Assembly: GCA_903848955.1 (NCBI GenBank)
Contig: CAINHS010000003.1
Span: forward strand, 82,691-146,690
DNA from: an uncultured beta proteobacterium
GTDB taxonomy: Bacteria; Pseudomonadota; Gammaproteobacteria; Burkholderiales; Rhodocyclaceae
Direction of reading: 5' to 3'
Length of the DNA: 64,000 nucleotides
A model generated the notes under the pieces. That model was not told where the DNA came from. It saw only the letters and a program-made list of their open reading frames with translations, and did no database searches. Positions 59,173-64,000 of the stretch are shown here, piece after piece. A program made the position numbers and the translations under genes. Each line of letters begins with the position of its first letter. Position 1 is the first letter of the stretch.

Positions 59173-61842
59173 CTATGCATGCCCAATGGCCGGGTCATAC
59201 GCCATTGCATTGACTGGATGAATGTTCGCCAACATAGGCCTTGTGACGAATTTCTCCAATTCATTTAGCGGTAGCGGTCGGCTAAACAAGTATCCCTGAT
59301 ACGCATGGCAGCCTTGGCTCGCAAGGAAGTCCCGCTGTTCAAGCGTTTCAACGCCCTCCGCGATCACGGCCAACCCCAAACTCTCGGCCAGGACGATGAC
59401 CATTTTTGCAATGGCGGCATCGTTGGGGTCGGTAAGAATGTCTCTGACGAAGCCTTGGTCGATCTTCAGTTGATCCAGAGGCAATCGCTTGAGGTAGGAG
59501 AGCGACGAATAGCCGGTGCCAAAATCGTCGAGGGAGAAGCCAACTCCCACTGCTTTCAGAGCCGTCATCTTGACGATGATGTCTTCCACGTCATGCACCA
59601 GCACACTCTCGGTCAACTCCAGCTTCAGGCGTTGTGGATTGGCTCCGTGGTGATCAAGAATCGCCTGGACCTCATCAACAAAGTTCGGCAGTTTCAGCTG
59701 ACGGGAGCTGAGATTCACGGCTATGGTGAGATGAGCCATCTCCGGTCGTGCAGCCCACAGTGCCAATTGGGCGCAGGCAGTCTGCAGTACCCAGTGGCCT
59801 AGTGGAAGAATCAAGCTGGTATCTTCAGCAAGAGGTATGAACTCGACAGGCGAGACCATGCCGCGCTCGGGATGCTGCCAGCGTACCAAGGCTTCCACGC
59901 CGGTAAGACGGCCCTCGCCGACCACCTGGGCCTGGTAATGGAGAAGAAACTGATTTTTCTGAATAGCCTCACGAAAACTCGCTTCCAGTGCCGCGCGAGC
60001 CGAAACCACAGCCTGCATCTCCGGGTCGAAGAAGCGCAAGGTGTTGCGGCCGGCGGCCTTGGCCTGGTACATGGCCAGATCGGCTCGTTTCAAGAGATCA
60101 TCGATGGTGCCTTGATGATCGGCGAACAGGGTGACGCCGATGCTGGGAGTGCTCTGATACTTTTGAGTGGCGAGTTGATAGGGTTGGTTAAGGGTGGCGA
60201 GAATCTTCTCGCCTGCGGTCTCAGTCTGGCTAGCCGCTTCCTCAGGGTTTGCACTCAAGTCTTCCAGCATTACTACGAATTCGTCCCCCCCCAAGCGGGC
60301 AACCGTATCGCCGACTCGTACACGGCTTCTTAGACGCTTGGCGACCTCCTTCAGCAGCAGGTCACCGAAGTCGTGGCCGAGGGTGTCGTTGAGCGTCTTG
60401 AAGTTATCGAGGTCGATGAACATCAGTGCGCAGTATCTATTGCTGCGGGTAGTGGAGGCCATCGCCTGTCTGACGCGGTCAATCAGCAATCGGCGGTTGG
60501 GCAAGCCCGTAAGATGATCATAGAAGGCCAGATTCCTGATTTCTTCTTCCGCGGCCTTGCGTTCGGTGATGTCGTGGTGTGCGCTGATGTAATGCGTCAC
60601 CGCACCATCGGGGTCCTTCAGCGCCGAAATGGAGATCCATTTTGGATAGACTTCTCCATTCTTGCGCCGATCCCAGACCTCACCCTGCCAACCGCCCGTG
60701 CGGCGTATGGTTTCCCACATGGCACGATAGAAGTCTGCATCGTGGCGGCCTGACTCAAGCAGGCTCGGCGTCTTGCCCACGGCTTCCTCCGCGGTGTAGC
60801 CGGTGATTTCGGTGAAGGCCCGATTGACTTGCAGGATCACACTGTTGGCGTCCGTGACCATCATTGCGTCCTGCGAATCGAAGGCTGCGGCGGCGACGCG
60901 GAGGTCGGCGGTTCTCTGCTCCACCAGGTCCTCGAGGTGGCTGCGGTAGTGCTCCAACTCGGCGTCTGTCTTCTTACGCTCGGTGATGTCTCGAACAACA
61001 GCCAGATGCACCCTTTCGCCATGATCCTGAAGCGGCACGGCATGGGTCTCCAACCAGCGGTGATCACCCTTCAGACCAATGATTTCGTATTCCATTTTCA
61101 TTGATTCGCCGGCAAGTACCCGCCGGTGGTGTTCAGCATAGGCGGCTCGGTAGTCGGGAGCAACGACATCAAGCATTGAGTGGCCAGCGACCTGCTCCAG
61201 TTTGTCGGCCTCAATCACCGCCAGCCCTGCCGGGTTCGCCTGTTTCAAACGCCCCTGCGCATCGGTCGTGATGACTGCATCGCTGATTGAACGCAGCGTG
61301 GCTTCGGCGCGGTCCTTCTCTTCGAACAAGGCCTCCGCAGACCGGCGCAGGGCGCGCAGTGGCAGCACACGCATGATCACGAACACCAAAGTCCCGAGCA
61401 CCAACCCGAGCAGAGCGGCCGCAAGGATCTTGTATATAAGGCCAACTTGGGAGCTGCTTACTGCCACCCGACCCACAGGGCGATCCGCGTCGAACAGTGG
61501 ATAGCTTCTGCTAACAACAGGCGCTGTCGGTTCCTTGCCACTTTGAACGACAACATTGTCCTGCGCGTCGAAGATCTGAACGAGTTCGTTGTCGAGCGGC
61601 ACCGGTTCACGCGACACCAACCCCTGTATCCGGTTCTCGGCGAACATCCATACATCAGGACTGTTGGCGATCAATCCATTTAAGGCGGAGGCTTTGACCT
61701 TGGCTTTGAACTCGAGCGAGTCACCGACATCCTTCAGCGAAGTAAGCGCATAGCCAAGCGGTAGACTGATCGACACCACCAGTGCGATGGCGGCAGCCAA
61801 GCGGGTGATGATCGTCGATATGGGATCCTTGCGTGGAACCAT
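59173..61842 (-). CDS. PAS-PAS-GGDEF-EAL membrane signalling protein
   Basis: An 889-residue cyclic di-GMP enzyme. Membrane helices near residues 10-33 and 137-159 bracket a periplasmic region of about 100 residues. Two PAS domains follow (about 180-300 and 315-435), then GGDEF (about 445-610) with active-site RLGGDEF and an I-site RVGD five residues earlier, and EAL (about 625-870) with GVEALVRW, ELTES, DDFGTGYSS, KIDQGFV and EGVET. Both catalytic domains look intact, so synthesis and hydrolysis are possible. The periplasmic part could meet the PstS-like protein encoded 23 nt upstream. Confidence 0.95.
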   Translation of the reverse strand: MVPRKDPISTIITRLAAAIALVVSISLPLGYALTSLKDVGDSLEFKAKVKASALNGLIANSPDVWMFAENRIQGLVSREPVPLDNELVQIFDAQDNVVVQSGKEPTAPVVSRSYPLFDADRPVGRVAVSSSQVGLIYKILAAALLGLVLGTLVFVIMRVLPLRALRRSAEALFEEKDRAEATLRSISDAVITTDAQGRLKQANPAGLAVIEADKLEQVAGHSMLDVVAPDYRAAYAEHHRRVLAGESMKMEYEIIGLKGDHRWLETHAVPLQDHGERVHLAVVRDITERKKTDAELEHYRSHLEDLVEQRTADLRVAAAAFDSQDAMMVTDANSVILQVNRAFTEITGYTAEEAVGKTPSLLESGRHDADFYRAMWETIRRTGGWQGEVWDRRKNGEVYPKWISISALKDPDGAVTHYISAHHDITERKAAEEEIRNLAFYDHLTGLPNRRLLIDRVRQAMASTTRSNRYCALMFIDLDNFKTLNDTLGHDFGDLLLKEVAKRLRSRVRVGDTVARLGGDEFVVMLEDLSANPEEAASQTETAGEKILATLNQPYQLATQKYQSTPSIGVTLFADHQGTIDDLLKRADLAMYQAKAAGRNTLRFFDPEMQAVVSARAALEASFREAIQKNQFLLHYQAQVVGEGRLTGVEALVRWQHPERGMVSPVEFIPLAEDTSLILPLGHWVLQTACAQLALWAARPEMAHLTIAVNLSSRQLKLPNFVDEVQAILDHHGANPQRLKLELTESVLVHDVEDIIVKMTALKAVGVGFSLDDFGTGYSSLSYLKRLPLDQLKIDQGFVRDILTDPNDAAIAKMVIVLAESLGLAVIAEGVETLEQRDFLASQGCHAYQGYLFSRPLPLNELEKFVTRPMLANIHPVNAMAYDPAIGHA

Positions 61843-61865
61843 GCCAGGTAGGAGTCTAGGAAAGC

Positions 61866-62690
61866 TTAGGGGGGCCAGTGTCCCGTTTGTGCCAGAATTT
61901 CGAGTCCTGCGGGGGAGTTAACGAAAGCGATAAGCTTTTGTACGGCGGCTGATGGCGCCGGCTGCGTGACGAAGAAGAAGCGCTTGATGATGGGGTAGTT
62001 CCCGGAGGCTCCGTTTTTCACCGTCGGTTCAACATTGTCCAGCGTTAGCGGGCGTAGCTGGCGGCCTTCCGACTTGATCAGTGCCAGAGTGGTGATACCG
62101 ATCGCGCCTGGGATGCTCTCCATCTTGTCGGCGGCTTCCTGATCGATGACGGCGAAGGGGAGTCCAGTACGCCGCTCGGCGGCTGTCAGCGCCTTCTCGA
62201 TTGCCGGAGACAGGCTCTTGATCTGCTTTGTGTTGTCGTCGCCAGGCTGGCGCAGAACTGGACGAGTCGGTGTGCCATCCGGCCACTTGGCAAGTTTGCC
62301 GCTGTAAATGTCGGCCAGCTGCTCGCGCGTAATACCGGTAACTTTCAGTTTCATCGAGACGGCCAGCACAGTGGGTGTTCGCGCGTACTCGGTGGCCACC
62401 ACGCCAGCAGTGCGTTCTTCATCCGAGAGAGCCCGCGAAGCCAGGCCGATATCCAAGGCTCCCTTGGGTACAGCCTTGATCGCACCGCTGGTGCCTAAGC
62501 TACTCAGCACGGTTACCTTCATATCCGGATACTTGGTGCTGAACGCTTCACCGAGCAGCCGCATGGTGCCCAGTGCGTTGCCGGTGCCCCCAATTTTGAG
62601 TTCTGCTGCCATGGCGGTGCAAGCAAGCAAGGCACAGATCGTTGCCACTGCAGTGCGATAGAGAAAACGAGGTGTGGAGGATGGCTTCAT
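61866..62690 (-). CDS. PstS-like periplasmic substrate-binding protein
   Basis: A 274-residue PBP with an N-terminal signal peptide (hydrophobic residues 10-26, then AMAAEL). It has the phosphate-binding fold features GTGNALG, GTSGAIKAVPKGALDIGLASR and a later GNYPI segment, typical of PstS-like SBPs outside the high-affinity transporter. There is no pstCAB here. It is immediately upstream of the GGDEF-EAL gene on the same strand (23 nt), suggesting that it acts as a periplasmic sensor for it. ATG at 62690, with no clear Shine-Dalgarno. Confidence 0.85.
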   Translation of the reverse strand: MKPSSTPRFLYRTAVATICALLACTAMAAELKIGGTGNALGTMRLLGEAFSTKYPDMKVTVLSSLGTSGAIKAVPKGALDIGLASRALSDEERTAGVVATEYARTPTVLAVSMKLKVTGITREQLADIYSGKLAKWPDGTPTRPVLRQPGDDNTKQIKSLSPAIEKALTAAERRTGLPFAVIDQEAADKMESIPGAIGITTLALIKSEGRQLRPLTLDNVEPTVKNGASGNYPIIKRFFFVTQPAPSAAVQKLIAFVNSPAGLEILAQTGHWPP

Positions 62691-62735
62691 GATTTACGTT
62701 GTCGCTGCGAAAAATGATGATAGTCAATACTTGGG

Positions 62736-63071
62736 TCAGGTGAATTGCGGTTGCCGCTGCCTTGCAGCTTCAGCCAGTGCGAAGATGTTAGCAGCGACCT
62801 CTCGATTCAATGCCTTGTTGGGAGTCTCGCCGATAAAGTTTTTCACGACACAATTGAGATACGTGGCGACGCGTTCAATTTCCTCGTCTGTGCTTGAGCG
62901 ACCATCCTTGACTAGCGGATGAATGGCGGGGAGATAGTCATCGCACACATCGACGAATACGGGTTGGTGATTGATGCTGTGTAGGTCCTTTTCATGAAAA
63001 AGAATCTCACGGATGTTCGATGCCAATGATCCAAACAAATGGAAGGTATTGTCACGCATCATGTTGATCAC
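62736..63071 (-). CDS. Unrecognised 111-residue protein
   Basis: A mainly helical, acidic protein with FHLFGSLASNIREILFHEKDLHS at the start, VFVDVCDDYLPAIHPLV in the middle and a charged helical end. It has no signal peptide or transmembrane helix. Its start is a GTG at 63071 or an ATG at 63062. The gene is 45 nt upstream of the PstS-like gene on the same strand. The histidine spacing does not match hemerythrin. The base composition is lower in GC than the rest of the window. Confidence 0.6.
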   Translation of the reverse strand: MINMMRDNTFHLFGSLASNIREILFHEKDLHSINHQPVFVDVCDDYLPAIHPLVKDGRSSTDEEIERVATYLNCVVKNFIGETPNKALNREVAANIFALAEAARQRQPQFT

Positions 63072-63488
63072 TCAGAAACCGCCGCAGATGGCAAAAAGCC
63101 CGTTGCAAAATCGTAAGCGCTTTTCCTATCATCAACAATACCTACTTTAGATATAGGCCACGTTGATGAAAAAGGCTGTTTGGATTGTGGTAATTATTGC
63201 GTCGCATGCCTTGCAATGAATACGGCTCAATTCTTACCCAAACCCCTGCTGAAATTTGCTTGCAGGTCAACGATTGTCAAACTATCGGCTAGATTAGGAC
63301 TTACGTGCCATCTGAATTGAATTCTGGACGTTGGAACGTAAGCGCTCAGCGTCGGCTCCCAGCAAAGCTGAATGGTCACGATAGACTGGGAGCGGTCTGA
63401 TGATGAAGGCATCATCGATGGCCGGTGTACTCAAGCTGCCGCTTGGCTTCAGTCCCTTGGAATGGCAGCAACGCGAAGATGTGCTCGG
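63072..63488. other. Intergenic region without a supported gene
   Basis: This 417-nt AT-richer gap holds two short inverted repeats: CATCAAC/GTTGATG (63130-63136, 63162-63168) and CTTACGT/ACGTAAG (63300-63306, 63336-63342). A 30-codon plus-strand frame (63400-63492) starts ATG after GGGAG and ends TAA, overlapping the kinase stop. It may be chance. No complete mobile element is visible. Confidence 0.5.
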
Positions 63489-64000
63489 CTAACTCCCAAC
63501 TTCACCAACTTTGGCTGACTTCAACCGAACCGTGGCCCAGAAAGTGCTGCCGCATCCTTCTTGACTCACTACACCTACATCGCCACCCATCAGGTTGGCG
63601 AGGCGCTTCGAGATGACCAGTCCAAGACCCGAACCGCCGTACTTGCGGGTCATGGAGCCATCCACCTGAGTGAACGGCCGAAACAGCAGGGCCTGTTGAT
63701 CGGGGCTGATGCCGATGCCCTGATCCTCGACTTCGATACGTGCCAGCACGCTTTGACCGTCTTGTTCTGCCGCTCTTACCCGCACGGTGATCGTTCCCTG
63801 GTCGGAGAACTTGCAGGCGTTGCCCAGGAAGTTGAGCAGTATCTGCCTTAGGCGAAACGCATCACCCGACCACTGGTCAGGGAAGGTGGCCGGAATTTCG
63901 CGGGTCAGGTTCAGACCTTTCGCCTCGGCGACTACGTTCTCCATCGCTATGGCGTCGTCAATCAACTGGCTTACGGAGAAGTTCTTCTCTTCCAACGGCA
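63489..64000 (-). CDS. Sensor histidine kinase, C-terminal part (5' end outside window)
   Basis: The visible 170 residues form a HATPase_c domain. It has FRLRQILLNFLGNACKF (N box), VEDQGIGIS (G1), FTQVDGSMTRKYGGSGLGL (F and G2 boxes) and a stop soon after the ATPase domain. The frame runs on past 64000, so HisKA and sensor lie outside. It ends without a receiver domain. It is upstream of, and on the same strand as, the 62736 gene, but a 417-nt gap separates them. Confidence 0.88.
   Translation of the reverse strand, partial: PLEEKNFSVSQLIDDAIAMENVVAEAKGLNLTREIPATFPDQWSGDAFRLRQILLNFLGNACKFSDQGTITVRVRAAEQDGQSVLARIEVEDQGIGISPDQQALLFRPFTQVDGSMTRKYGGSGLGLVISKRLANLMGGDVGVVSQEGCGSTFWATVRLKSAKVGEVGS

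Noticed and set aside
61866..62690. A phosphate transport operon
   Set aside because: No pstC, pstA, pstB or phoU gene is present; only a PstS-like binding protein stands beside signalling genes.
62736..63071. Bacteriohemerythrin for the small protein
   Set aside because: The His residues do not follow the H...HxxxE...HxxxH pattern.
63300..63342. Insertion-sequence end suggested by CTTACGT/ACGTAAG repeats
   Set aside because: No transposase, target duplication or second end is visible, so I record it only as a short inverted repeat.
63227..63415. A 62-codon minus-strand frame in the gap
   Set aside because: No start signal or recognisable composition; likely chance in an AT-richer gap.

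Overview
The window is a GC-rich, densely coded stretch of bacterial chromosome, most likely from a betaproteobacterium of the Rhodocyclales/Sterolibacterium type. That placement is an inference from gene order: rpsF-priB-rpsR-rplI next to dnaB, rimP-nusA-infB-rbfA-truB-rpsO-pnp, alaA-hom-thrC, rluB-scpB-scpA-trpS, a CoA-dependent aromatic hydroxylase/reductase, and many HD-GYP, GGDEF and EAL signalling genes. No 16S gene is present to confirm it. I saw no complete insertion sequence, prophage, CRISPR array or replication origin.

Layout. 1-4132: end of a cyclic-nucleotide-binding-fold protein, then an AmmeMemoRadiSam pair (fused AmrB-AmrA plus the radical SAM enzyme AmrS), tRNA-Arg(UCU), a small zinc-ribbon-like protein and an HNH protein. 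4248-6360: HD-GYP-like protein behind tRNA-Pro(UGG), divergent from dksA, whose 3' end lies in an 85-bp tandem repeat followed by a bidirectional terminator. 6376-15198: the translation/transcription operon rimP-nusA-infB-rbfA-truB-rpsO-pnp on the minus strand, with visible promoters before rimP and rpsO. 15224-21977: rluB, scpB, scpA, trpS, an M50 protease, a YciO-type protein, a PHP phosphatase and an alpha/beta hydrolase, tightly packed on the minus strand. 22065-24974: a Rid-family protein and a 767-residue monooxygenase/Old-Yellow-Enzyme fusion under a near-consensus sigma-70 promoter. 25117-28706: the dTDP-L-rhamnose genes rfbBACD. 28727-34646: parE, an HD-GYP gene, parC and a 45-residue membrane peptide.

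34723-38735: alaA-hom-thrC (minus strand). 38915-46910: a lipid A L-Ara4N (arn) operon in the order Mth938-like, arnT, arnE/F-like, arnB, arnC, arnA formyltransferase, arnA dehydrogenase, arnD, bcp, mostly linked by 4-nt ATGA/GTGA overlaps and with ArnA split into two proteins. 47017-52855: PhoH/PIN protein, a hybrid sensor kinase, a cysteine-cluster protein and a divergent dihydrodipicolinate-synthase-family aldolase. 53034-56171: dnaB and the rpsF-priB-rpsR-rplI operon. 56260-59020: HDOD protein, small membrane protein, RsuA-family pseudouridine synthase and rlmJ. 59173-64000: a visibly less GC-rich block on the minus strand holding a sensor-kinase fragment, an unrecognised 110-residue protein, a PstS-like periplasmic binding protein and a PAS-PAS-GGDEF-EAL protein. 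It looks like a self-contained signalling cassette.

The most interesting items are the binding-protein/c-di-GMP cassette at the right edge, the rearranged arn operon, the AmmeMemoRadiSam fusion, the monooxygenase-reductase/Rid pair with a predicted operator, the HD-GYP gene inside the topoisomerase IV locus, and the 85-bp repeat that copies the dksA stop region.
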